A model generated the notes under the pieces. The model did not search any database. It was not told the origin of the DNA and saw only the letters and a program-made list of their open reading frames with translations. Source: Paenibacillus sp. FSL H8-0079 (GTDB taxonomy: Bacteria; Bacillota; Bacilli; Paenibacillales; Paenibacillaceae). From it: a stretch of 64,000 bases of DNA. The translations under genes were made by a program, and so were the position numbers. How positions within the stretch are numbered: position 1 is the first letter of the stretch; every line of letters starts with the position of its first letter. The stretch covers positions 1,736,001 to 1,800,000 of the forward strand of contig NZ_CP150300.1 in assembly GCF_037991315.1 (NCBI RefSeq). Direction: 5' to 3'. This document shows, piece by piece, positions 7,218 to 16,151 of the stretch.

Positions 7218-9023
7218 ATGCAGATGAATTGTAGACATCACACGGTAAACAAAGTAATTGCTTGTGTTCTGTCATTCATATTTATCATTATGGCAATAGC
7301 GGTACCTGCCCGCGCTGAAGAGAAACAGGTTGAGACTACATCATCCAGGATTCCTTTATCCAATTTAGAGGAAACGATTGATGCTTATGTTGCCTCGTAT
7401 GAGAAGTACACCGCTGCCGTTTCGGTTGTGGCTATCAAAGATGGTGAAACCATTGTGAATAAGGCGTATGGTTACGCAGATATTGAGAATCAGCGAAAGG
7501 CGGATACCTCTACTGTTTTTGAATGGGCTTCCATCTCGAAACTGTTGGTCTATACGAGTGTGATGCAACTTGTCGAACAAGGAAAGCTTGATTTGGAGAC
7601 GGATATCCAAGAATATCTGCCAGAGGGATTTTTCAAAAAGCTGAAATATGATGATCCGATTACGCTAATGAACCTGATGCATCACAATGCGGGTTGGGAA
7701 GATCAAACAGCGGCCGAGGTATTTTATTACTCCGAGAATGAAACGTTAGAATTAGGAGAAACGTTGCGTAGAAATGAGCCGAAACAGATCTATAAACCGA
7801 ATAGCATAGTGGGTTATTCGAACTACGGCGTTGGCTTAGCCGGTTACATCGTGGAAGAGATAAGTGGCCAACCTTTTTATGAATATGTCAATCAACATAT
7901 ATTTAAACCGCTTCATATGAACGACACCTCGATTCATCCAACGGGGCAAGATCATCCAGACCTAGTACAAAGAAGGAATGAGATTGAAGGGTATACGAAA
8001 GATCTGAAACTGATACCTGAGAACAGAGTATACTTAACATTCTATCCTACAGGGGCAGCGATCGGGACAGCAGAAGATTTAGGGAAATTCCTTGCAGCGC
8101 TGATGCCTGTCGATGATAGCCATGTATTATTTGCGAAGAGGGATACGTTAGACGAAATGTTGTCAACAAGTCTGTATTATGATGGGACTTCGATTCCTCG
8201 ATTTGCGCATGGGTTCGTTGAGATGGAATACTGGGTGCCTACACTGATGCACGAGGGGAATTTGAAAGCATTCTCCAGTAAACTTGTTTTTGATCCCGAA
8301 TCTAAATTTGGAATGGTGGTCATGACAAACCAGTCTTTTGAGGAAATTTATTATTATGGACTTATCAAAGAAATTTTTGGTGATAATGTCAATTCTAATA
8401 GAGTTACTTCGGAGGGGGGAGGGTATTTTCAACCCGCACGACGGGCAGCCGCTAGATTTACTAATTTATTTACGTTTCTCGATATAACGAAATATACAAA
8501 AGCTGATTTAGCAAAGTCTTATAATGTTGTCGAGCATAATGGTATTATTGAGAAAATTTCAGTCACTCCTTACATTGATTATTTGCCTGTATCGAATGTA
8601 AAGGTGAACTTACTTAAGATATCTCTTGTTCCTGTTGCGCTAGCCGCCATTTTCAGTTTATGTGCTTTGATCGGCTATGTAATCCGGATGCTTCTTAACA
8701 AGCTATATAAACGAGCAAATCCTACTACCAATTTTAGTAAATATCATCTTGCAATTAACTTTGCAGGTGTGGCACTCCTTCTTAATCTTTTCATCATACA
8801 GAAGAAGATTAGTTTTCCAAATTATCCTGGTTATTCTTCGTTACGGATCAATTTAATGTTTAATCTACTTTATGTGGTTCTAGCAGTAGCGTATCTTGGC
8901 TTGCTTATTTACAAACTGCGGAAGAGCAGTTACAGCAAAAAGCAAAAGGTGATGTACATCATGTCTGGCATCTCGGCGTTCATCTTGGCTGCTTTTATTG
9001 TGGGATGGAATTTGTATGTTTAG
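7218..9023 (+). CDS. Beta-lactamase-family serine hydrolase with C-terminal membrane domain (copy 1)
   Basis: A 601-residue protein. It has a signal peptide ending near residue 33, then a class C beta-lactamase/PBP-like domain with the catalytic SISK tetrad at 105-108, a YSN triad near 198 and a TDIQEYLP segment typical of the family. The C-terminal ~140 residues hold four to five membrane helices. The enzyme domain should lie outside the cell, tethered to the membrane. Relatives act as D-amino acid peptidases or cell-wall hydrolases; resistance to beta-lactams is not implied. AAAGGAGAG precedes the ATG. A paralogue of the same architecture is at 14290-16086. Confidence 0.85.
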   Translation: MQMNCRHHTVNKVIACVLSFIFIIMAIAVPARAEEKQVETTSSRIPLSNLEETIDAYVASYEKYTAAVSVVAIKDGETIVNKAYGYADIENQRKADTSTVFEWASISKLLVYTSVMQLVEQGKLDLETDIQEYLPEGFFKKLKYDDPITLMNLMHHNAGWEDQTAAEVFYYSENETLELGETLRRNEPKQIYKPNSIVGYSNYGVGLAGYIVEEISGQPFYEYVNQHIFKPLHMNDTSIHPTGQDHPDLVQRRNEIEGYTKDLKLIPENRVYLTFYPTGAAIGTAEDLGKFLAALMPVDDSHVLFAKRDTLDEMLSTSLYYDGTSIPRFAHGFVEMEYWVPTLMHEGNLKAFSSKLVFDPESKFGMVVMTNQSFEEIYYYGLIKEIFGDNVNSNRVTSEGGGYFQPARRAAARFTNLFTFLDITKYTKADLAKSYNVVEHNGIIEKISVTPYIDYLPVSNVKVNLLKISLVPVALAAIFSLCALIGYVIRMLLNKLYKRANPTTNFSKYHLAINFAGVALLLNLFIIQKKISFPNYPGYSSLRINLMFNLLYVVLAVAYLGLLIYKLRKSSYSKKQKVMYIMSGISAFILAAFIVGWNLYV

Positions 9024-9068
9024 AGTGTTGTAGAAGATACTATATCTGGAGAATAGGAGTTCAATTAC

Positions 9069-9512
9069 GTGTTGATCTTTCAAGAAGTTTTAAACAAGGT
9101 TAGTTTTGAAGAAGTTTGGAGTAAGATGCTTGAATATTATCCCGATCTGGGTCAAACCAATGAAAAATATTCAACCGTTTATGAATCATTGTTTTCAAAA
9201 AAATTAATCACAAACTTAGAGAACATGATTATTCATATAGATGCGGTTGATTCTGATGATTCTCCTAACAGAGAATATATTGAATATCGTGTTCATGGAA
9301 AGAATAATTCGCCTGAATGGAATGGATACTGGGATATTTCTGCAAATAACTGGGATGAGTGGTTAGGTTTTTATGTAGATCATAAAGCAATTGATAATTT
9401 TTCGAGTGAACAAATTGTAGCGCTTTGTTTATATGAAATGACTTGGTTTGGTTTTACTGAAGAACAAATCAAGAGCAAGACCGATAACTTGGAGAACGAC
9501 AAATCATCTTAG
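9069..9512 (+). CDS. Hypothetical immunity-like protein
   Basis: A 147-residue acidic protein with non-ATG start (GTG at 9069), starting FQEVLNKVSFEEVWSKM and containing an EMTWFGFTEEQIK segment. It resembles an uncharacterised family (DUF6557-like, from memory). It has no signal or membrane helix. It lies 45 bases behind the serine hydrolase and before an attC R'' relic. Confidence 0.5.
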   Translation: MLIFQEVLNKVSFEEVWSKMLEYYPDLGQTNEKYSTVYESLFSKKLITNLENMIIHIDAVDSDDSPNREYIEYRVHGKNNSPEWNGYWDISANNWDEWLGFYVDHKAIDNFSSEQIVALCLYEMTWFGFTEEQIKSKTDNLENDKSS

Positions 9513-9522
9513 CAAGCACTAC

Positions 9523-9543
9523 TCAACACAGGAACGTTATCTG
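9523..9543 (+). repeat. attC right-end relic
   Basis: CAACACAGGAAC followed by GTTATCTG matches the right ends of intact attC sites further right (AATACAGGAAC + GTTATCTG at 20119). No left half is present. The gene after it begins about 40 bases later, as in a cassette. Confidence 0.5.
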
Positions 9544-9584
9544 AATTCCAAAAAAACTTACACATTCATGAAATGAGTGATCTT

Positions 9585-10022
9585 ATGAACATACAAGATT
9601 TAAGGGATTGGTCGGATATGCATAATGCAAGAAATCGGGCACTGTAGGCTTTCTGGCATAACTTAGAAACCTATAGAGTTGAAGATCCTGAGGAGTTTAC
9701 AGAGGTATTCTGGGATTACGACAAGAAGTATTTGAAGATTTGGATAGTGGATATATCACTCCATATCAAGAGTCTGGAATACCTGGACCCAAGTAATAAA
9801 GAGCTTGAATATATTGAAGTGAAGGTCAGAATTGAATATAGAGCAAATCATATAGGATATTACAGAATAATTTTCGGTATAGACGGCCAGGTTGAAGATG
9901 ATTATTTTATTTCGGATTGGACTGGATTAAGACTGTATCAAACAAGGAACTTGTTAGAAGATATGAGGGAAGAGATCGAAAACGACCTGATCAATGGGGA
10001 AATAAAAGAAAAAGAAGCTTGA
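9585..10022 (+). pseudogene. Hypothetical gene interrupted by an in-frame TAG
   Basis: The frame from ATG 9585 to the stop at 10022 encodes 145 codons and is broken only by TAG at 9645-9647, after 20 codons. Residues on both sides look coding (MNIQDLRDWSDMHNARNRAL, then AFWHNLETYRVEDPEEF). A shorter internal start would remove the conserved-looking start of the protein. It follows an attC R'' relic, so it is most likely an inactivated cassette gene. Family not recognised. Confidence 0.55.
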
Positions 10023-10069
10023 GGAAGGTCGACTGATTCCCTGTGGGATGAAGAAGGGCCTTCCTTGTT
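10023..10069 (+). terminator. Hairpin terminator-like element, copy 2
   Basis: GGAAGGTC pairs with GGCCTTCC around an inner ATTCCC/GGGAT hairpin and is followed by TTGTTTG. It is the second copy of the element at 1144-1186 and again precedes an integrase remnant. Confidence 0.5.
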
Positions 10070-10084
10070 TGTGAGTGTATTAAA

Positions 10085-10111
10085 AAACCATTGGACTGTA
10101 TGGATATGTGA
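10085..10111 (+). pseudogene. Integrase 3'-end remnant, copy 2
   Basis: The frame reads KPLDCMDM then stop, aligning with [10 protein letters not shown] at the end of the 16.9-kb integrase fragment. It is flanked by the same downstream sequence. Short, so the call depends on that shared context. Confidence 0.45.
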
Positions 10112-10139
10112 GACTAAGCATCCTGGTAATTTTCCCATT

Positions 10140-10249
10140 TTCACCAAATTTTCCTTCGTAAATATTACCACATAGGTTATCATATACGTAGTTCAGATAT
10201 TACGATGAATGTGTAGTATTTTCGAAGTGAATGAATTAGATGTTATAAG
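10140..10249 (+). other. attI-like site, copy 2
   Basis: This aligns along its length with 16939-17050, including CATAGGTTATCATATACGTA, a GTGTAGTATTT/GTGTGGTATTT segment and the run GAATTAGAT into the box GTTATAAG (10242-10249). It lies between an integrase remnant and the macro-domain gene, the position of attI in an integron. Confidence 0.6.
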
Positions 10250-10282
10250 AAAGCCACAATTACATATGGAAGAGGGACAATC

Positions 10283-10825
10283 ATGGAAGCAAAGGTAAGC
10301 CAAACGATTATTGAAGTTATTAAAGGAGATATTACTAAGTCTCTTTTAGATTGTATAGTCAATGCAGCAAATACAAGTTTGCTGGGTGGTGGTGGAGTTG
10401 ATGGAGCTATTCATCGAGCTGGAGGAAAGGCAATATTAGATGAATGTATTAAGATTCGAAATAAACAAGGGAATTGTCCTATTGGTGAAGCTGTAATTAC
10501 AACAGGAGGAAACTTGAAAGCAAAATATGTGATTCATACAGTTGGGCCAGTATGGAATGGCGGTAATAACAATGAAGCTGAGAAACTAAAGGATTGTTAT
10601 ATGAATTCTTTGAAACTGGCACTAAATAATCATCTCCGAAGTATTTCAATTCCAAATATAAGTACTGGAATTTACAGATACCCTAAGAAAGAAGCAGCAA
10701 ATGTAGCAATCAACTCTGTAGTAGAATTTATAAATAGAAATGAATCGATTTCGCATGTCCAATTCGTCTGCTTTGATGATGAGAACTATGAAATATATGA
10801 AGAGATCCTAAAGAGCTATATGTAA
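10283..10825 (+). CDS. Macro-domain protein, ADP-ribose phosphatase/hydrolase type
   Basis: A 180-residue single-domain protein. It shows the macro-domain ligand motifs: [20 protein letters not shown] (about residues 25-44), [19 protein letters not shown] and ISTGIYRYP. The family binds ADP-ribose and removes it from proteins or O-acetyl-ADP-ribose. It is the first gene after attI-like copy 2 and is followed by an attC-like site, so I read it as a cassette gene. A TIR-like gene, potentially producing ADP-ribose products, is in the array 10 kb away; a link is only speculation. Confidence 0.85.
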   Translation: MEAKVSQTIIEVIKGDITKSLLDCIVNAANTSLLGGGGVDGAIHRAGGKAILDECIKIRNKQGNCPIGEAVITTGGNLKAKYVIHTVGPVWNGGNNNEAEKLKDCYMNSLKLALNNHLRSISIPNISTGIYRYPKKEAANVAINSVVEFINRNESISHVQFVCFDDENYEIYEEILKSYM

Positions 10826-10847
10826 GAGTCTCAAGAAGTGTCACTTT

Positions 10848-10917
10848 CAGATTACATCATATCCACGCTTCGGAGCCTTAAGTCGGTGGGACGTCGTGGA
10901 TACAGGAACGTTATAAG
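10848..10917 (+). repeat. attC-like site, shortened
   Basis: ATCATATCCACGCTTCGGAGC joined to CTTAAGTCGGTGGGACGTCGTGGATACAGGAAC and box GTTATAAG (10910-10917). It equals attC3 (19158-19329) with the central ~100 nt missing. The left box is CAGATTAC, one base from CAGATAAC, and does not match the cassette start GTTATAAG. Confidence 0.7.
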
Positions 10918-10964
10918 AAAGGCCAGAAGAATATATAAATCATGAAAATCAAAGGATGAAAGTG

Positions 10965-11240
10965 ATGGATAGTTTAATTGAATTAATTTTTGAGCCTGTA
11001 TTTAACCGAGTTATATTCAAAATTAAACAATTGAAAGCTCAAGTAATATATGGAACTTATTCAAAGAAGAATGATTGGATAAATGGAAACTCGAATAATA
11101 AAACGTATAAGGAAATAATTTTAAGTGACGAGAATCTCTTGAACTTATTTTTAAATAAAGAATACAGAAATAATAATTTAAAGGATGAAGAAACACGGAT
11201 AGTCTATATTGAAAACATCAAAAAAGCGATACAGAAATAA
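10965..11240 (+). CDS. Hypothetical small protein in cassette position
   Basis: A 91-residue basic, helical protein starting with MDSLIELIF behind AGGATGAAAG; an ATG nine bases upstream lacks this spacing. Asn/Lys-rich, AT-rich and unrecognised. It lies between two attC-like sites, so the pair defines a cassette of ~0.4 kb. Confidence 0.5.
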   Translation: MDSLIELIFEPVFNRVIFKIKQLKAQVIYGTYSKKNDWINGNSNNKTYKEIILSDENLLNLFLNKEYRNNNLKDEETRIVYIENIKKAIQK

Positions 11241-11277
11241 ATAATTATTTTGATCGTAAAACAAGAAGCATCAGCAG

Positions 11278-11400
11278 CACAGAACATAATATTCATGCAT
11301 CAGGGTATTCGCCCGTCGGTCCCAGAAGCGGGTTCAAAGAGGTGGTTGCTTTGTACATTTCTGACTACGACAAACGTCCTGAATGCACAAACGTTATGTG
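11278..11400 (+). repeat. attC-like site
   Basis: Left box CACAGAAC and right box GTTATGTG are complementary at 7 of 8 positions. ATTCA and TGAAT arms lie inside, then CGGG/CCCG-type hairpins. The left side AACATAATATTCA matches the main-array sites. The right half is duplicated at 4568-4611. Confidence 0.65.
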
Positions 11401-11426
11401 CAATTGTATTAAAAGAGTTAGAGTAG

Positions 11427-11659
11427 GTGAGTTCAGTGGTGGAGAGAAAATTCAAAAGTCATTTTTTTATATTGTTCTACTGTCAGTTCCATTTGTAGTA
11501 TTAGAGAGTTTACTTTTATTGGTATATCCTAACACCGGATTAGGCAGGATTATAAGCTTGCCCATGACCTTTATGATAAATGGTGTGATTATTCTGATCT
11601 CATCTAGTTCAGTTTATTATTTGCTTAAATACACCAGATTTAGAAAGAGTTACAATTAG
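11427..11659 (+). pseudogene. Truncated, frameshifted copy of the 4.6-kb membrane protein gene
   Basis: DNA from the upstream attC half into this gene is nearly identical to 4568-4870. One base is missing in the T-run after the GTG start region (near 11467), so the original start is out of frame with the body. The copy then ends early after KYTRFRKSYN, losing the third helix and tail. A product might be made from another start, but the gene looks inactive. Confidence 0.6.
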
Positions 11660-11697
11660 AATAAAAACAGACGCATAAAAGTGGGAGAGCAAAGACC

Positions 11698-12042
11698 ATG
11701 AAGTTTAACTATAAGAATTTTTCTTGTGATACTGAGATCTATCTCAAAGACAATGACATTATAATAAGGTTTTTTGATCGTTCTAAAGAACAAGCAGAAG
11801 TTGACATAATAAATCTAGTAATAGTTGATCCTGGGTATGGATATCTTTGCTTGAAAAATAAAGATGATGCAGCACTCTTAAGTGGATTCCTAGATGAGGA
11901 TGTTTTTTCATCAGATGGGCATATAGATGCAGCAATTAGTTTAATTGAAAAAATCAGTCCAGCTACTAAGAATATGTATACTCCTTATCATATTACACGG
12001 TTTAAACAAACCAGTTTCGTTGAATATAACGGTGAATACTAA
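11698..12042 (+). CDS. Hypothetical small protein
   Basis: A 114-residue acidic protein behind GGGAG with ATG start. Alternating strands in the first half (EIYLKDNDIIIRFFDR) and a helical second half. No signal or membrane segment, family unknown. The context of duplicated, cassette-like genes suggests an immunity or accessory role, but the sequence does not show it. Confidence 0.5.
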   Translation: MKFNYKNFSCDTEIYLKDNDIIIRFFDRSKEQAEVDIINLVIVDPGYGYLCLKNKDDAALLSGFLDEDVFSSDGHIDAAISLIEKISPATKNMYTPYHITRFKQTSFVEYNGEY

Positions 12043-12187
12043 CATTAAATTGAAAGATTCTCGAAGATGACATCGTCATCATAGATCTAACTAAGATACT
12101 GATTAGGATGTGTGGATAGTCCAAAGATTCTTGAATTCAGTTGCTTTCTGTAGAGGAACTGATCGATTCGTATTAGGGAAAGTAAAT

Positions 12188-12490
12188 ATGAAAAAGAGAA
12201 ATATAGTGGTCTTGTTATCCGTCAGTTTTATCTTATTCTTCTCATTCATTTATAAATACTACACGTTAAACTATACGAATGAGGGTATAACAAACTCAGC
12301 GGATAACGTTTATTAAGAACAAGACCCCATATGTATAGTCATTATCGGGGAAGAATTGAGGGCTGAATAAATGATCTTGGTTTATCAATGTAACCATTCC
12401 AAAGTTATTGAAATTAGGGAAAGCGGAAGATGTTAGATTGATTTTCTGGTTTGGTTAGACCTTATTGAAAACGCATACGTAAAGGCTGGG
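12188..12490 (+). pseudogene. Patchwork of gene remnants
   Basis: A 42-codon frame (12188-12316) encodes only a signal-anchor start (MKKRNIVVLLSVSFILFFSF). It runs into ~50 bases matching the FIVIIGEEF part of the gene at 6731, and then a segment around 12463-12480 (TTGAAAACGCATACGT) matching bases behind that gene. None forms a complete ORF. The order matches the 6.7-7.2 kb block, so it is the decayed second copy. Confidence 0.5.
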
Positions 12491-12556
12491 CAAAGCTCAT
12501 TATTATCTTTAGATCCTGTGTTTTATTTAGCTGAATCAATTGGAGGAGTATGAAGC

Positions 12557-14218
12557 ATGAAATATATGAAGTGGTTTACAACTGGAGCTATTCTTATGTT
12601 GATCGTTGGTTCGATTCTTCTCGGATTATCGCAAGTTCAGGCGCCCAACGCCGCAGATTTGAATGCACCTCTAGACACTTTCTCTGCTGAGCGGGCCATG
12701 GAAAAAGTGGAACGGATCGCGCAGGAGCCACACCCTATTATGACGGATGAACATGATAAGGTACGTGATTACCTCATTGCTGAGCTTGAAAATCTTGGAT
12801 TAACGCCCGAGGTGCAGTGGGGGATGGTCAACTCCAAGTATTATTCTTCCAGAGGAGTTGTCGAGAATATCATTGCACGAGTTCCGGGAGAGGATAATAG
12901 CAAAGCTGTAATGATTTCCGCTCACTACGATTCGGTTAACAACAGTCCAGGTGCGGCTGACGATGCTTCGGGCATTGCCGCCATGCTGGAAACTGTACGT
13001 GCGATACGTGAATCCGGTCCACTTCAGAATGATCTGATTCTGCTCATGACGGACGGGGAGGAGATGGGGTTGCTGGGCGCGCAGGAATTCATTTTAGAAC
13101 ACCCATGGGCAAAGGATGTCGGGGTTGTGCTGAACTTTGAGGCCCGTGGTAACCAAGGGCCTTCCTTCATGTTTGAAACAAGCGAAGGTAATGGATGGCT
13201 GATTAAAGAATTTATTGATGCTACTCCGTACCCGTTGGCTAACTCACTTCTTTCGGATGCTTACAAGCTGCTCCCCAATGATACGGACTTTACAGTTTTT
13301 CGTGACGGTGGAATGGCAGGTTTGAATTTCGCCTTCGGTATGGGGCTTGATGCGTACCACACGGTGCTCGACACTCCGGAAAACCTGGATCGGGGCAGTC
13401 TTCAACACCATGGGGAGTATATGCTGAGCTTGACTCGGCACCTCGGCAACTTGAACTTAATCGATATTGTGGAAGAGGATTATATATATTTCAATGCTAT
13501 ACGTAACTGGATGGTACACTATCCGCAATCGTGGGCGATCGGGCTTGCGATTATTGGAATCTTCGCTTATATCATAACGATATGGCACGGTATGAGTCGC
13601 AAACAATTATGTGTGAAAGGCATGATCGGCGGGTTCCTGGTATCTTTACTTAGCATCGCAGTGGTTGGGATGATCGTCACTCTTCTATGGATGGCCGTTC
13701 AATTCGTCGTTTCACAGGAGCAATACGAACATATAGTGATGGATTCGTCAGCAAGCCTTCCATATCTGATCGGGTTATTCTTGGTCATGGCACTGATCAT
13801 TTATATCCTCAACCGTTGGGTGTTGCGTCGGGTTCAGGCCTTTAATCTATGGGCAGGGATTTTATTCCTGTGGCTACTGCTCGCAATTACAACTTCGATC
13901 TTTTTGCCCGGAGGGAGCTATTTGTTCGTATGGCCGTTGCTGTTTAGCGTCATTGGATTTAATGTGTCCTTTCATCTGGAAAAAGGCCACTGGAGATGGG
14001 TTGCTATACTGTTTGCGTTACCGGCTTTTCTGCTGTTCGCGCCTATCTGTTACATCCTTCTGATGATGTTGACCTTAAATGCAGCGAGTGTGTTGTTTGT
14101 ACTTATCACATTTGCGTTCACCATCATTTTCCCGGTGCTGTCATCGGATCGGCGGGTGAGCAACAGAGCTCATGTAAAGAATTCGTATGACTATGAAAAG
14201 CCTAGTGTAGGACTATGA
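12557..14218 (+). CDS. M28-family zinc metallopeptidase with C-terminal membrane domain
   Basis: A 553-residue protein. An N-terminal hydrophobic anchor (about 8-27) precedes an M28 aminopeptidase domain with the expected metal and catalytic motifs: SAHYDSV (~121-127), GAADDASG (~132-139), TDGEEMGLLG (~166-175), NFEARG (~192-197) and AYHTVLDTP (~269). The C-terminal ~220 residues contain about six to seven membrane helices, so the peptidase faces outward. Ribosome site GGAGGAG. It lies between decayed cassette-like sequence and a serine hydrolase gene. The family trims peptides; the physiological substrate is unknown. Confidence 0.85.
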   Translation: MKYMKWFTTGAILMLIVGSILLGLSQVQAPNAADLNAPLDTFSAERAMEKVERIAQEPHPIMTDEHDKVRDYLIAELENLGLTPEVQWGMVNSKYYSSRGVVENIIARVPGEDNSKAVMISAHYDSVNNSPGAADDASGIAAMLETVRAIRESGPLQNDLILLMTDGEEMGLLGAQEFILEHPWAKDVGVVLNFEARGNQGPSFMFETSEGNGWLIKEFIDATPYPLANSLLSDAYKLLPNDTDFTVFRDGGMAGLNFAFGMGLDAYHTVLDTPENLDRGSLQHHGEYMLSLTRHLGNLNLIDIVEEDYIYFNAIRNWMVHYPQSWAIGLAIIGIFAYIITIWHGMSRKQLCVKGMIGGFLVSLLSIAVVGMIVTLLWMAVQFVVSQEQYEHIVMDSSASLPYLIGLFLVMALIIYILNRWVLRRVQAFNLWAGILFLWLLLAITTSIFLPGGSYLFVWPLLFSVIGFNVSFHLEKGHWRWVAILFALPAFLLFAPICYILLMMLTLNAASVLFVLITFAFTIIFPVLSSDRRVSNRAHVKNSYDYEKPSVGL

Positions 14219-14289
14219 GGTTGCTCTGCCCTAATACCTTTATAACGTAATGAGATCACAGTTAATTTTAATGTTAAGGAGAGTAGCTA

Positions 14290-16086
14290 ATGCAAATAGA
14301 TCGAAGGTATCGCTATGTTAACAAAGTGGTCGCCTGTGTTCTGTCACTCGTGTTTTTCATTATGGCATGTGCGGTACCAGTATACGCTGAGATAGAGAAT
14401 GTGGAGACCACGCCTTCCAGAATTCCGTTGTCCTCGCTAGAGGAGACGATCGATTCTTATGTGGCTACGCATGAGAAAAACACCGCTGCTGTTTCAATTG
14501 TGGCTATCAAGAACGGGGAAACGATTTTTAGTAAGGCCTATGGCTATGCAGATATTGAGCAACAGAGAAAGGCGGACAGCTCTACTGTTTTTGAATGGGG
14601 TTCCGTCACTAAACTGTTGGTCTGGACGAGTGTAATGCAGCTTGTCGAGCAGGGAAAGCTTGATCTACATACTAATATTCAGGAATATCTACCGAAAGGG
14701 TTTCTAAAGAAGCTGGAGTATGGTGCCCCCATTACGCTATTAGATCTTATGAATCATCAAGCGGGTTGGGAGGATAGGATGCTTGAGTTATGGTATCTAT
14801 CCGAGAATCAAGTTATGGATCTGGGAGAAACATTGCAAAAATTTGAACCAAGACAGATCTATGAACCGAGGAGTGTATTTGCTTATTCAAACTATGGTGT
14901 TGCTATGGCTGCCTACATCGTAGAAGTGCAGAGCGGACAACCTTTTTACGAATACGTGAATGAACATATATTTAAACCACTGGATATGAAAGAAACTACG
15001 ATTCATCCGTCACATCAAGATCGTCCAGACCTCGTGCTGAGAAGGGATCAGATTCAAGGCTATACTGCTAATGCCGAACTCATCCCCAAAACCAAAGTAT
15101 ACATGAACATATATCCTGCAGGAGGTGCCATGGGCACCGCAGAAGATGCAGCAAAATTCCTAGCAGCCCTGATGCCAATCAATCGTGGTAATTTATTATT
15201 CAAGAACAAAGAAACCTTAAACGAAATGCTGTCAACCAGTTTGTATTATGATGGAACTTCTATCCCTCGAATCGCACATGGATTCATTGAGGTAGAGTAC
15301 TGGACACCTGCACTGGAACACGGTGGGAATACATTGGGGTTTTCGAATAAATTGATCTTTGACCCGAAATCTAATTTTGGGTTAGTGGTGATGACCAACC
15401 AGTTCGAAGAAGAGGTATATTGTTTCGGTCTTGTCCAGAAATTGTTTGGGGATAATTACAGCACTAGCTCTGTAACCTCTGGAAATGATGGATATTATCT
15501 CACTACACGACGTTCTGGTTCTGGATTTACGAAGCTCTATTCGATTCTCTTGCTGAAAAAGTATTCCACATTTGATCTTAGTAACTTCACCAATGTTGTT
15601 GAGAAAGATGGTGTCGTCGAGAAGGTATCCTTTACTTACAATGATTATGTACGTGTATCAAGCTCAACGATGATCTGGATCATTGCCTCTTTAATAGCTC
15701 TTGCAATAGCCACCGTATTCAATTTGAGAGCTGTGATTGGCTATTTTATCCGATTATGTTTTTACAGATTGAAAAAATGGGAAAGACCCGGGACAGGGTT
15801 TGATAAATATCATGTTGCCATTAATATTGCAGGTCTGGCATTCCTACTGAATACTACAGTACTAGCCATGCGAGCATTGAGTTTAAACGCCTCCTATTCT
15901 TCATTACGAGTTCATCTCATCTTTAACCTGATTTATGTGATTCTAGCTTTAGCATATCTTGTCTTGCTAATCTACAAACTGTGGAAGATAAGTTACAGCA
16001 AAAAGCGAAAGGTCGTATATATCATGACCGGAGTGTCGGTGTTTCTATTTACTGCTTTTATTGTGGAATGGGATTTGTACTTTTAG
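14290..16086 (+). CDS. Beta-lactamase-family serine hydrolase with C-terminal membrane domain (copy 2)
   Basis: A 598-residue paralogue of the 7218-9023 gene, sharing length, signal peptide, catalytic tetrad SVTK (~105-108), a YSN triad, a GGAMGTAEDAAKFLAAL segment and the C-terminal helices. Protein similarity is high throughout. Third-position changes and small indels show it is an old duplication rather than a recent one. AAGGAGAG precedes the ATG. It lies 71 bases behind the M28 peptidase gene and before a strong terminator, so the two may form an operon for surface peptide or wall processing. Confidence 0.85.
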   Translation: MQIDRRYRYVNKVVACVLSLVFFIMACAVPVYAEIENVETTPSRIPLSSLEETIDSYVATHEKNTAAVSIVAIKNGETIFSKAYGYADIEQQRKADSSTVFEWGSVTKLLVWTSVMQLVEQGKLDLHTNIQEYLPKGFLKKLEYGAPITLLDLMNHQAGWEDRMLELWYLSENQVMDLGETLQKFEPRQIYEPRSVFAYSNYGVAMAAYIVEVQSGQPFYEYVNEHIFKPLDMKETTIHPSHQDRPDLVLRRDQIQGYTANAELIPKTKVYMNIYPAGGAMGTAEDAAKFLAALMPINRGNLLFKNKETLNEMLSTSLYYDGTSIPRIAHGFIEVEYWTPALEHGGNTLGFSNKLIFDPKSNFGLVVMTNQFEEEVYCFGLVQKLFGDNYSTSSVTSGNDGYYLTTRRSGSGFTKLYSILLLKKYSTFDLSNFTNVVEKDGVVEKVSFTYNDYVRVSSSTMIWIIASLIALAIATVFNLRAVIGYFIRLCFYRLKKWERPGTGFDKYHVAINIAGLAFLLNTTVLAMRALSLNASYSSLRVHLIFNLIYVILALAYLVLLIYKLWKISYSKKRKVVYIMTGVSVFLFTAFIVEWDLYF

Positions 16087-16115
16087 AAGGGCACTTATGG
16101 AGATGTATTGGAGTG

Positions 16116-16151
16116 AAAGACAGCAGTTCCTCATCGGGGACTGCTGTCTTT
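16116..16151. terminator. Bidirectional terminator
   Basis: A perfect 12-bp inverted repeat AAAGACAGCAGT/ACTGCTGTCTTT with a 12-nt loop. It serves the serine hydrolase gene on the + strand and overlaps the 3' end of the convergent gene. Confidence 0.85.

Noticed and set aside
7218..9023. Beta-lactam resistance gene
   Set aside because: The SxxK/YxN fold is shared with peptidases and esterases, and the fused membrane domain is not typical of resistance enzymes. Annotated as a serine hydrolase only.
11342..11659. A 105-codon ORF starting inside the attC at 11278-11400
   Set aside because: Its first part is attC sequence. Only the part after ~11427 is homologous to the membrane protein, so it is annotated as a frameshifted copy.
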